From: Aminobacter aganoensis
GTDB taxonomy: Bacteria > Pseudomonadota > Alphaproteobacteria > Rhizobiales > Rhizobiaceae
Reading direction: 5' to 3'
DNA length: 64,000 nucleotides
Assembly (NCBI RefSeq): GCF_014206975.1
Contig: NZ_JACHOU010000001.1
Span: 124,001-188,000 of the forward strand
In this document: positions 55,701 to 64,000 of the stretch, one piece after another
Layout: each line of letters begins with the position of its first letter
How positions within the stretch are numbered: the first letter of the stretch is position 1
Program-made: the position numbers and the translations under genes
The notes under the pieces: generated by a model
The model's input: the letters and a program-made list of their open reading frames with translations, nothing else
Database searches by the model: none
Told to the model about the DNA's origin: nothing

Positions 55701-56284
55701 CCCGCCTCTTCGCGCCGGGCGGCATCCTCGACCGCTTCTTCGCCCAGAACCTGGCCTCGTTTGCCGACATGTCGGGCCAGGAGTGGCAATGGAAACAGGA
55801 GTCGCGCCTCGGCCGTGGCCTGTCGAAATCGACGCTGAAGCAGTTCCAGCTGGCTTCGGAAATCCGCGACACGTTCTTCCCGCTCGGCGGATCGACGCCT
55901 GCCGTGAACCTCACCTTTACGCCCTTTTCGCTGCATGGCGACGCCGACATGGCGCTGCTCGACGTCAATGGCCAGGTCGTCCAGAGCTACCAGAATGGCA
56001 GCAGCCCTGGCACCGTCACCTGGCCCGGCAGCCAGGCCGCCGGCGCCGCCAATCTCAGCCTGACGCCGGAGTTGCCCGGCCGCGACTCCGCCCTCAGATT
56101 CGAGGGGCCATGGGCCCTCAAGCGGCTGCTTGATGCCGGCACCTCCACCCTCAACGGCGACAAGCTGGAGTTGCGCTTCGTCATTGGCGGCCGCGACGTC
56201 GCCTACACGGTCCAGGTCAACCCGCCGGGAAATCCCTTCTCGCTCCCTGCTTTCTCCGGCTTCACCTGTCCGAAAGGCCTTTGA
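52772..56284 (+). CDS. T6SS inner-membrane protein TssM (IcmF), copy 2
   Basis: This second IcmF protein has 1170 residues. It has two N-terminal spans (about 8-28 and 42-60), Walker A GPPGAGKT (119-126) and the paired landmark NCDWWFTDDAVLIDTAGRY, which matches NCDWFFSEHAVLIDTAGRY of copy 1. A third span is near 430-445, and the IcmF C-terminal domain ends GFTCPKGL. Walker A is intact. ATG 52772 has AGGTGG upstream; a GTG at 52763 would add three residues. With TssL2 it could form a second membrane complex, but there is no second TssJ or TssK. Confidence 0.95.
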   Translation: MTAWLWRTVSLLALAGLCAAVWFGGPLIVFDGSRPLSSDWLRLAIIGVIVIAIGGVYLLRGLHARSAQKALEAAAVGGRAYGDDAGLLETGMLKAIATLKRASGRRNFLYEVPWYVIIGPPGAGKTTALVNSGLKFPLAVSGTAQPVPGVGGTRNCDWWFTDDAVLIDTAGRYTTQDSDAEADRKDWLVFLSLLKKHRGRQPINGIIVAISLSDLLAPGDQDAGAHAIEIGNRLQEISEVLKIRYPIYVLFTKADLVAGFMECFGAFDEDRRRMVWGATFQAADDRKPMVGEAPAEFDALVKRLSEEVPDLLQQEPDPLARIAVSGFVAQFGSLRQRVTDFLVRVFDPAARQSSAVLRGFYFSSGTQEGTPIDRVLGAMGRSFGSASTGQMSGTGKSFFLHDLLARVIFAEAGWVSHDDAADRRARLSRYAGIGAVALLATAGLAAMGASYTANRSLIAATGQAAENYSSSASALLTADEVADTDLENVIDALEEVRNLPAGYESRDEPTPPAEMLGMSQRPRLHSATATAYGAALERMLRPRLLLRVEQTLEARMNDPTALYEALKIYLMLGGKAPRTDDEQIVSWMKADWERNRYPGPQNREGRLILEKHLRAMLALDDGTNPSIELDRAVVEAAQRALGRMTVADRASALISSATSTAALSDFSVAARGGAEAKLVFETIDGSDLSTLRIPGLYGFAGFNDFYLDQMAGIAQKLADEQWVLGAGAEQGDVEQELLRLGPELLERYSNEFARTWNDTLDRLKFRPMSEDKPEYLALSAAGSASSPLAQLFEAIARETALTRATGTADVDARAEGLSRIGIELAGRKSSSRAGAAFANAPTLVPGANIEAQFRPFQLLVDGRPGQRPIDALIQNFHAIYQNLTVSAAAPARADRVNANLQLQISNLRANASRLPRTLARMVHAVADDFEGDVAETSLAQLGQMLEQAVSGPCEEAIANRYPFGGGSTQDVPIADFSRLFAPGGILDRFFAQNLASFADMSGQEWQWKQESRLGRGLSKSTLKQFQLASEIRDTFFPLGGSTPAVNLTFTPFSLHGDADMALLDVNGQVVQSYQNGSSPGTVTWPGSQAAGAANLSLTPELPGRDSALRFEGPWALKRLLDAGTSTLNGDKLELRFVIGGRDVAYTVQVNPPGNPFSLPAFSGFTCPKGL

Positions 56285-56395
56285 CCCGGCGCACCGACAC
56301 CCGCCTGTTGATTTCGATACTCTAATGCCCGGCCCTGTGGCAGACTGGCCGGTGCGAGCGTTTCCACGCAACGCAGAGGGGCGCTCGAGAAGCGC

Positions 56396-57172
56396 TTGAG
56401 GCCGTTGAACAATGTCGCCCTCCCCTTCGAAAGCTATGGCGTAAGCCACAAGGGCTGCGTTCGCCAGATCAATGAAGACAGCTACCTGATGGAGCCGCGC
56501 AGCGGCCTGTGGGTCGTCGCAGACGGCATGGGCGGCCACGATGCCGGCGAAGTCGCCTCGGCCACCATCATCGAACATCTCGCCACGATCGGCATCGCCA
56601 GTTCGGCGCCCGACCTGCGCGCCCGTTTCGAGGACCGCCTGCGCAAGGCGCATTCCGACATCCGCGACATCTCGGACCAGCGTGGCGCGACCATCGGCTC
56701 CACCGTCGCCGCCCTGCTGGTCATGGACGGCAAATTCGCCTGCCTGTGGCTGGGCGACAGCCGCGTCTATCTGGTCCGCGACGGCAAGCTCTCCCAGGTT
56801 TCGCGCGACCATACCGAGGTGCAGGAACTGCTCGACCGCGGCGCGATCACCGAAGCCGAGGCGCGCACCTGGCCGCGCCGCAACGTCATCACCCGCGCCA
56901 TCGGCGTCAGCGACGACATCGCGGTCGATTTTCGCCAGGGCGAAATCCGGCCCGACGACGTCTTCGTGCTCGGCACCGATGGCCTCACGGCACATGTGAC
57001 CGATGCCGAGATCGAAGCGTCGGTGGCGTCGACCATGCCCCAGGCAGCTTGCGAAGACCTGCTCGCGAAAGTGCTCGCGCGCGGCGGAACGGACAACGTC
57101 ACCATTGTGCTAGTGCGGATTCGGGGCGCGACCGACGGTGCATCATCTGAACCTTTGGCGGGAGGCCGATAG
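56396..57172 (+). CDS. pppA: PP2C-type protein phosphatase (PppA-like)
   Basis: This enzyme would reverse phosphorylation by the PpkA-like kinase. The 258-residue protein has the PP2C metal motifs RQINEDS, VVADGMGGHDAGEVAS, LWLGDSRVYLVRDGKL, LTAHVTDAEI and GGTDNVTIVLV. The start is unusual: no in-frame ATG or GTG precedes the essential NED motif, so a TTG at 56396 or 56405 must be used. GAGAAG lies just before 56396. It overlaps the DUF1036 gene by 35 bases. Confidence 0.9.
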   Translation: MRPLNNVALPFESYGVSHKGCVRQINEDSYLMEPRSGLWVVADGMGGHDAGEVASATIIEHLATIGIASSAPDLRARFEDRLRKAHSDIRDISDQRGATIGSTVAALLVMDGKFACLWLGDSRVYLVRDGKLSQVSRDHTEVQELLDRGAITEAEARTWPRRNVITRAIGVSDDIAVDFRQGEIRPDDVFVLGTDGLTAHVTDAEIEASVASTMPQAACEDLLAKVLARGGTDNVTIVLVRIRGATDGASSEPLAGGR

Positions 57173-57635
57173 AGGCCAGCGACACGACGCGACCATATTC
57201 GAGCGCAGCGCCGCAACAGGGCGTGCGTTGCTGGTTGCGGTATGTCTGGCGGCATGGTCACTGCTGTTCGCTCCGACCGACGCCCGCGCGGAGTTCACCG
57301 TCTGCAACCAGACCCTCGACGTCGTCAATCTTGCCGTCGGCCAGCAGGTGGAGAGTGCCTTCCAGACCGACGGCTGGTGGACCATCGGCGCCAACCAGTG
57401 CGTCAACGTCATCCGGGACGAGCTCTCCAACCGCTACGTCTACATCTACGCCACCGATGTCTTCGGCAACGCGATCCTCAGCGGCTCCACCGACATGTGC
57501 GTCGAGCGCAAGCGCTTCACCGTGCGCGGCATCGAGGAGTGCTGGCAGCGCGGCCACATCGCCGCACGGTTCTTTGAAGTCGACACGCTGGACCAGGCGC
57601 GCTGGACCTTCTTTCTCACCGGGCGCTCGCCATGA
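57138..57635 (+). CDS. DUF1036 family secreted protein
   Basis: A 165-residue product is predicted from GTG 57138, or a shorter one from TTG 57228. A signal peptide ends near TDARA. The mature part has the DUF1036 pattern as I recall it: FTVCNQTLDVVNLAVGQQ, DGWWTIGANQCVNVI, and YVYIYATDVFGNAIL. Four Cys suggest disulfides. The role in the T6SS is unknown; it may aid wall or envelope passage. It is coupled to the M23-SLT gene (ATGA). Confidence 0.75.
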   Translation: MHHLNLWREADRGQRHDATIFERSAATGRALLVAVCLAAWSLLFAPTDARAEFTVCNQTLDVVNLAVGQQVESAFQTDGWWTIGANQCVNVIRDELSNRYVYIYATDVFGNAILSGSTDMCVERKRFTVRGIEECWQRGHIAARFFEVDTLDQARWTFFLTGRSP

Positions 57636-59989
57636 CGCACGGCATCGATGCCAGCTTCAAGCTGCAGAAGCAGGAGCGGCTGGCGCGCCGCAAGCGTGAA
57701 CGCCAGTTCAAGGTGATGGTCGCAGCAGGCATCTTGCTGCTGCTCGCCGTCGCCTCGGCCGCCTACTTCACGTCCGACTATTGGCTGCCCGGCGAATATG
57801 AAGGCGATCTGGCGCCGACAGAGGACGTCGACATCGTCCCGCCCGACGCCGCCGTCTATGTGCCTGCCATCGTCGACCTCGCCGGCGACCCGATGTGGAT
57901 CAACCTGGCGCATGAGGCCGGGGGCGAGACCAAGCGCCGCTCCATGGCCCGCCCGGTCGATCTCACCGAGGACGGCATCTCGCCGAAGATCGAATATCTC
58001 TCCGACACCATGCTGAGCTCCAGCGAACGCTTCATGACGGCGATACCCTCGACACAGGAGGATTTTGCCTTCTTCCAGGCGCAACGGGCGGTAGCCGAGC
58101 CGGCGGCAGGGCAGCAAGTGGATGTCCAGCCCGCACCGCCGGCCACGACCGATCTCGATGAGATCGAGCCCGAAGGCGATGACGCTTCAGACCTCGCCGC
58201 GGGCTGGGGCGAAACCATCGACCAGGGCGAAGCAGCGCTGCCAGAGTTCGAAAAGACCGCCGTCGAAAACAACACCAGCGTGGCAACCGTCACACCGGAA
58301 CCCGAGCGGTTCGAGGCGACCGAAGACATCTTCGTCAAGATACTCACCAACCGCACGCTCGAAAGCGTGGCACTCGAGGCGCATTTCGCCGCTGACGAGG
58401 CGAAGCTGGTCAACGACGCGCTCAAGGCGGTTTTCAAGCTGGAAAACCTCGAACCCGGATATGTCGTCGCCTTGCGCGGCTTCAGGCCGCGACGTGGCGC
58501 GTCGGCAATGGCGCTGATGCAGGTCTCGGTCTATGCCATGAACAGGTTCATCGGCACCCTCGCCCGCAGTTCTGCCGGCCAGTTCGCCTCCGGTGTCGAC
58601 CCGTGGGTGCGCGACGACCTGTTCAACTATTCCGGTGCCCCGCAGGCAGGAGCCCAGAAGCGACAGTACCGCCTTCTCGACGCCATCTATTCGACGGCCG
58701 CGCGCAACAACGTGCCCACAGGCGTGCTCGGCGAAGCCATCATGTACCTGTCGCGCGGGCAGGACCTGAACGCCTTCGCAACGGAAGATCAGCGCCTCGT
58801 GCTCCTGTATTCCGAAACGGCACGCGGCAAGGACGGAGTCGCCGGTCGCGTGCTGTATGTCGGCGTTCACGGCACGGACAAGAAGCTTGAATGCTTTGTA
58901 TTCCTGCAGAGCGACGGACAGTTCTCCTGCATCGGAGGTGACGACCAGGTCCGCTCGCTGGCAACGACGAACGGCATGGCCACGCCGGTCAATGGCGTCC
59001 TGACGTCGACCTTCGGGCCGCGCAAGCATCCGATCCTGAAGACCGTCCGCATCCACAAGGGCGTCGACTGGGCAGCGCCCATCGGCACGCCGATCGCCGC
59101 AGCCTTCGACGGCCAGGTCGTGTTCGAGGGCGACGGCAAGGGTTACGGCAATCTCATCCGCATCTCGCACGCCAACAATCGCGAAACCCGATATGCCCAC
59201 ATGCAGCGCTTCGCCGACGGCATCAGCGTCGGAACCACCGTCAAGGCAGGCGATGTCATCGGCTACATCGGCACCACCGGCCTGTCGACCGGCCCGCATC
59301 TGCATTTCGAACTCTATCAGGACGGTCAGGCCATCGATCCGCTCGGCACGGTCACCGTCACCGTGGCCGCGGCCACCGCGAGCACGGTCTCGTCGGACGA
59401 GTTAGCCATCGAGGTGCTGACCAATCGCATCGTCCATGTCGAGAGCGGCGGCAGCGCCCGCGCCAAGAACCCGCTGTCGTCGGCGACCGGCCTCGGGCAA
59501 TTCATCTCCAAGACCTGGATCAGGATGATGAACACCTACCGCCCAGACCTGGCCAGCACCTTGTCCACCGCCGAACTGCTGGAACTTCGTTACGACCCGA
59601 CCATCTCGCGCGAAATGGTGCGCAACCTGGCGCGCGAGGGTGAAGCCTACCTCAAGGCGCGGGGCCACCAGATCACCGCCGGTCGTCTCTATCTGTGCCA
59701 TTTCCTCGGCATGGAAGGCGCCAATCAGGTGCTCGCTGCCTCCGGCGATGCGATGCTGGTCGACGTGCTGGGCGTCCTCGTGATCAAGGCCAATCCCTTC
59801 CTGACCGGCAAGAACGCCAACTACGTCATTGCCTGGGCCGAAAAGAAGATGACCGGCCGTGCACCGGCGATTGCCACGCAGCCGTCCGCACCCGCGGTGA
59901 CGCAAGAGGTGCGACAGACCTCCCCCGAGTTCGAGAAATACAAGCAGGCAATCGCCAAGACCCTGACGTCGGTGGAAACCACGCTGTGA
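57632..59989 (+). CDS. Membrane-anchored peptidoglycan hydrolase, M23 peptidase fused to lysozyme-like (SLT) domain
   Basis: The 785-residue protein has a cytoplasmic basic stretch, one membrane span (about 28-47) and a large periplasmic part. A LysM/OapA-like region (about 232-283) precedes an M23 endopeptidase (about 455-570) with HKGVD (H475, D479) and HLH (H556, H558). Residues 590-735 look like a lytic transglycosylase: HVESGGSARAKNPLSSATGLGQF with catalytic-type Glu604. All key residues are present. A single enzyme that could cut both peptides and glycans suits local wall opening for the T6SS, like MltE or TagX in other systems; this is inference. An effector role is less likely because of the membrane anchor. 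Confidence 0.85.
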   Translation: MTHGIDASFKLQKQERLARRKRERQFKVMVAAGILLLLAVASAAYFTSDYWLPGEYEGDLAPTEDVDIVPPDAAVYVPAIVDLAGDPMWINLAHEAGGETKRRSMARPVDLTEDGISPKIEYLSDTMLSSSERFMTAIPSTQEDFAFFQAQRAVAEPAAGQQVDVQPAPPATTDLDEIEPEGDDASDLAAGWGETIDQGEAALPEFEKTAVENNTSVATVTPEPERFEATEDIFVKILTNRTLESVALEAHFAADEAKLVNDALKAVFKLENLEPGYVVALRGFRPRRGASAMALMQVSVYAMNRFIGTLARSSAGQFASGVDPWVRDDLFNYSGAPQAGAQKRQYRLLDAIYSTAARNNVPTGVLGEAIMYLSRGQDLNAFATEDQRLVLLYSETARGKDGVAGRVLYVGVHGTDKKLECFVFLQSDGQFSCIGGDDQVRSLATTNGMATPVNGVLTSTFGPRKHPILKTVRIHKGVDWAAPIGTPIAAAFDGQVVFEGDGKGYGNLIRISHANNRETRYAHMQRFADGISVGTTVKAGDVIGYIGTTGLSTGPHLHFELYQDGQAIDPLGTVTVTVAAATASTVSSDELAIEVLTNRIVHVESGGSARAKNPLSSATGLGQFISKTWIRMMNTYRPDLASTLSTAELLELRYDPTISREMVRNLAREGEAYLKARGHQITAGRLYLCHFLGMEGANQVLAASGDAMLVDVLGVLVIKANPFLTGKNANYVIAWAEKKMTGRAPAIATQPSAPAVTQEVRQTSPEFEKYKQAIAKTLTSVETTL

Positions 59990-60104
59990 TCGCGATGGTG
60001 CATTACAGCGATTGCTACTGCATCCCACCTTGTCACCACTTCTGCAGTCATGTAGCGCCGAGCGATTGCCGGTCGCTCCAAGGGCCGGCCCCGGACCGCT
60101 GCCC

Positions 60105-61136
60105 ATGAACATCGCCCTCCCCACCCGCACGATCGTCGTCGACGACAGGCCCGCCGATCTGCCGTTCGTTGTCGACCAGCATGTCGCCGATGTCATTGCA
60201 CAGCTCGGCCGGACCGAAGACCTGCGCTTTTCACCGGACTTCCGTCGCCTGGCGATCGCCGGCTTCGGCAGGAGCATGTGCCTGCTGTTCGATGTCGAGA
60301 TCGTCCGCTCCACGGACAAGCCGGTCCTGCACATCAAGGACTACATCGAGCTGCATTCGCCTGATCTCAGGGATCCGCATGGCTTCGATTTTGTCGACAA
60401 TGGGACGCTTGTCGTCGCCAACCGCGGCGGCGTCGTCACCCTTTTCGCCTTGCCTTCCATGTCGGGACAGCAGCGTGTGTATGATCTGTCGCCGTCGCAG
60501 GTCATCCGTCGTGCCGGCCTCAGCCGGCGTATTTCCACGCCCGGCTCCGTGTGCGTCTCGGCCATCGGCAAGGGCCGCTACGAACTTCTGGTCTGCAACA
60601 ACTACAAGCACCGGGTCACGAGGCATGTGATCAGGCCGGGTGGGTGGTCGCTGCCGCGCAACTCGATCCTCCTGGAGCAAGGGCTGGACGTGCCCGACGG
60701 CATTGCGCTCAGCCCCGACAAGGCCTGGATTGCCATCAGCAACCACATGACGCATTCCGTGCTTCTGTTCGACAACCGGACGCGTCTCGATCGCCGGTCG
60801 GCTCATGCAGGCACCCTTTGCAGCGTGGGTTACCCGCACGGCGTAAGATTTTCGCCGGATGGCAGCATGATCTACGTCGCCGACGCAGGCTCGCCCTATG
60901 TACGTGTCTACCGAAGTGCCGGTAACGGCTGGTCAGGCGAGCATGCGCCCGTAGTCTCTTTCCGGGTCCTTGACGATCAGACCTTTCAGAAGGGGCGGCA
61001 CAATCCCGAAGAAGGCGGCCCGAAGGGGCTCGACATCGACGCCACGGGCGAGTTGCTGGTGGTTACCAATGAAGAACAGCCCCTCGCCTGCTTTCACATC
61101 CCCACTTTGCTGTCGCAGAAGAATTTTGCGAATTAG
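60105..61136 (+). CDS. YncE/NHL-like beta-propeller protein
   Basis: The 343-residue protein has repeated blades such as LRFSPDFRRLAIAG, GIALSPDKAWIAISNH and GVRFSPDGSMIYVADAGSPY. No signal peptide is clear, so it is probably cytoplasmic. It is the last gene in the same direction as the T6SS accessory genes, 115 bases after the M23-SLT gene. Function is unknown; it may be a scaffold or a second immunity-like protein. The start ATG at 60105 has no clear Shine-Dalgarno; an upstream start (60012) looks non-coding. Confidence 0.7.
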   Translation: MNIALPTRTIVVDDRPADLPFVVDQHVADVIAQLGRTEDLRFSPDFRRLAIAGFGRSMCLLFDVEIVRSTDKPVLHIKDYIELHSPDLRDPHGFDFVDNGTLVVANRGGVVTLFALPSMSGQQRVYDLSPSQVIRRAGLSRRISTPGSVCVSAIGKGRYELLVCNNYKHRVTRHVIRPGGWSLPRNSILLEQGLDVPDGIALSPDKAWIAISNHMTHSVLLFDNRTRLDRRSAHAGTLCSVGYPHGVRFSPDGSMIYVADAGSPYVRVYRSAGNGWSGEHAPVVSFRVLDDQTFQKGRHNPEEGGPKGLDIDATGELLVVTNEEQPLACFHIPTLLSQKNFAN

Positions 61137-61194
61137 CACAACAGCTTGACGGCAAGTACTTTATCGCCGCCGCCGACCGCGATATAGAAATCGC

Positions 61195-61539
61195 ATGAGT
61201 TCAGGTTGGAAATTGGCGCCCGCGCTTGTCCTATGTCTTTCGGCCACGACGGTCGGCGGCTGCAGCCGCTCGTCCGACGGGACCGTCGTCATTCCCAAAC
61301 CGATGGACTCCAGGCGCTTCTGGCAGGACGACGACGCCAGGCGCGCCGCCAGCGAGCGCTCGCAAGCCTCCTCCTTCCCGGCCGGTCCGGAGATCCGCTT
61401 CGTCACCCAGCAGCCCGGCCCGCGCCCAGTGACGCGTGCGCCAGGCCGTGCTTCCGAGAGAGCCGCGGGCGGCGCCAAGCCCATGTCCTGCCGCGCCATC
61501 ACCAGTTCGACCGGACGTGTCAGATACGCCTGCGAATGA
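61195..61539 (+). CDS. Small lipoprotein, unknown function
   Basis: The 114-residue protein has a lipoprotein signal ending in VGGC (Cys 23) and then a Ser/Arg/Pro-rich tail ending with two Cys (SCRAIT... and YACE). No family is recognised. It lies between the T6SS accessory genes and terC. It may be only loosely linked to either. Confidence 0.6.
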   Translation: MSSGWKLAPALVLCLSATTVGGCSRSSDGTVVIPKPMDSRRFWQDDDARRAASERSQASSFPAGPEIRFVTQQPGPRPVTRAPGRASERAAGGAKPMSCRAITSSTGRVRYACE

Positions 61540-61665
61540 CCGCTTCACGGCCCGGGCCATCCCGCGGCTGGCTCGCCGAAACCATGATTTCCACCCATTT
61601 TTGTCAGGCTCGCGTCAGCAAAGCCCCGGTTTTTGCGTATTTCGCGCAAACACGGCGGTAGCCGG

Positions 61666-61693
61666 TTGACGAGCAAGCATCGACCGTTATAGC
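61666..61693 (+). promoter_or_regulatory. Sigma-70 type promoter for terC
   Basis: TTGACG (61666-61671) and TATAGC (61688-61693) are spaced 16 bases, about 40 bases before the terC start. This resembles the rhizobial housekeeping consensus. The leader has no visible Mn-riboswitch (yybP-ykoY) motif, although that element is common before terC homologues. Confidence 0.5.
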
Positions 61694-61735
61694 CCACCTC
61701 CAGTCGCTGGAACGGAATGGAGAAGGTCCCGCCCG

Positions 61736-62431
61736 ATGGAGATATTCACTGCCGCAGGCTTCACCGCCCTTCTGCAGGTCATAGCTATCGATCTCGTGCT
61801 CGCTGGCGACAATGCCATCGTCATCGGCCTTGCCGCAGCGGGCCTGCCCGCCGAGCAGCGCAAGAAGGCCATCCTCGTCGGCATCGCGGCCGCGACCGTC
61901 CTCCGCATCGGTTTCGCGCTCATCACCCAGTGGCTCCTGGCCATCGGCCCGATGCTGCTCATCGCCGGCGGCCTGCTGCTGCTGTGGGTGTGCTGGAAGA
62001 TGTGGCGCGAACTCAGCGTCAGCCACGAACAGGAGCATGAGGCAACCGAAGCGCTCTCCGACGCCGACTACGACAAGGACGGCAAGATCGCCGGCAAGGG
62101 CCCGCGCAAGACCTTCGCCCAGGCCGCCTGGCAGATCGTCATCGCCGACGTGTCAATGTCCCTCGACAACGTGCTCGCTGTCGCCGGTGCGGCGATGGAC
62201 CACCCGACCGTCCTGATCATCGGCCTGGCCCTGTCGATCGCGCTGATGGGCTTTGCCGCCTCTTTCGTCGCGCGCCTGCTGCACAAGTATCGCTGGATCG
62301 CCTATATCGGCCTGCTCATCATCCTCTATGTCGCGCTGAAGATGCTGCTCGACGGTGCCGTCGACCAGTTCCCGGACCAGTTTGGCTTCCTGAGCGATTG
62401 GTTCGGCGGGCATCGCGCTCCGGCCCACTGA
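61736..62431 (+). CDS. TerC/YjbE-family integral membrane protein
   Basis: TerC-family proteins are implicated in metal (often Mn) handling and membrane-protein metalation. The 231-residue protein has the family signature LVLAGDNAIVIGLAA near the N-terminus and a second DVSMSLDNVLAVAGAA, each with a membrane-embedded Asp. About seven spans are predicted, with a charged loop near 100-125. The length is normal. It has its own promoter and a strong terminator. Confidence 0.9.
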   Translation: MEIFTAAGFTALLQVIAIDLVLAGDNAIVIGLAAAGLPAEQRKKAILVGIAAATVLRIGFALITQWLLAIGPMLLIAGGLLLLWVCWKMWRELSVSHEQEHEATEALSDADYDKDGKIAGKGPRKTFAQAAWQIVIADVSMSLDNVLAVAGAAMDHPTVLIIGLALSIALMGFAASFVARLLHKYRWIAYIGLLIILYVALKMLLDGAVDQFPDQFGFLSDWFGGHRAPAH

Positions 62432-62448
62432 GGCCGATACGATTGACG

Positions 62449-62478
62449 AAAAGGGGCCGGAACAATCCGGCCCTTTTT
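62449..62478 (+). terminator. Intrinsic terminator after terC
   Basis: An 8-base perfect stem GGGCCGGA (62454-62461) / TCCGGCCC (62466-62473) with loop ACAA is followed by five Ts and preceded by As. It is a textbook Rho-independent terminator, and because of the flanking A/T it may work in both directions. Confidence 0.9.
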
Positions 62479-62630
62479 GCATGTAGCGATCAGTCGGTTT
62501 GCTTGGACGCCGATTTGTGCTATTGCGCCGCCCGAATTGAGCTCTTTTCAGAGCCGACAGATCGAGAAAATTCAAGACTTCCAGGCCGGCCCTCAAGGGT
62601 GTTACGGCCCGCACCCATTGGAACCCGTTT

Positions 62631-63947
<1,317 letters not shown>

Positions 63948-64000
63948 TCCGGACATCTGTCACGAGAGCGGCCACGTCCCCTTCGCCAGCCCAAAAAAAC

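Noticed and set aside
61540-61735. yybP-ykoY manganese riboswitch before the terC gene
   Set aside because: Expected from homologues, but no matching core sequence or structure was found in the 196-base leader; a plain promoter is present.

Overview
The window is high-GC DNA (about 65% in typical coding stretches). Its gene content and order point to an alphaproteobacterium of the Rhizobiales, most like Mesorhizobium or a relative. The pointers are the block rlpA, DD-carboxypeptidase, tmk, holB, metG, tatD and MBL hydrolase beside a tRNA-Ser, and promoters of the TTGACG-N16/17 type. This placement rests on family recognition, not on a search.

Region 1 (1-7744) is a catabolic locus. It has the 3' part of a fused two-domain peptide-type ABC ATPase, an M19 dipeptidase-like protein, a Tat-exported solute-binding protein, a LysR regulator on the opposite strand, and a divergently transcribed two-component Rieske oxygenase of the betaine demethylase type. 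Region 2 (7829-16176) is a housekeeping block on the minus strand: a small membrane protein, an MBL hydrolase, tatD, metG, holB, tmk, a DD-carboxypeptidase homologue with degenerate motifs, rlpA and tRNA-Ser(TGA). Region 3 (16424-18085) holds three small conserved hypothetical genes.

Region 4 (about 18.1-61.1 kb) is a complete and unusually elaborate type VI secretion system. All thirteen core components TssA-TssM are present, with TagF, a Ser/Thr kinase (PpkA-like), a PP2C phosphatase (PppA-like) and FHA proteins. The FHA-TssL-TssM part is present twice, at 33.9-42.1 kb and at 50.0-56.3 kb. Between the copies lies a cargo module: a DUF2169 adaptor-like protein, a thiolase-fold protein lacking the ketosynthase catalytic residues, a DUF4150 PAAR-like protein with a probable HNH/EndoVII-type nuclease C-terminus, and a beta-propeller-like candidate immunity protein. 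VgrG, DUF6484 and a truncated TIGR02270-like gene face this module on the other strand. Further accessory genes are a caspase-like/Sel1/peptidoglycan-binding protein, a DUF1036 protein, a membrane-anchored M23 peptidase-lytic transglycosylase fusion and another beta-propeller protein.

Region 5 (61.2-64.0 kb) returns to general genes: a small lipoprotein, a TerC-family membrane protein with a clear promoter and terminator, and rimO.

A plausible working picture is as follows. PpkA and PppA set the phosphorylation state read by the two FHA proteins. These license one or two TssL/TssM membrane complexes, the M23-SLT enzyme opens the wall locally, and VgrG with the DUF4150 tip delivers the nuclease. 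The duplicated membrane-complex genes and the adaptor/pseudo-ketosynthase/effector module are the most novel parts.
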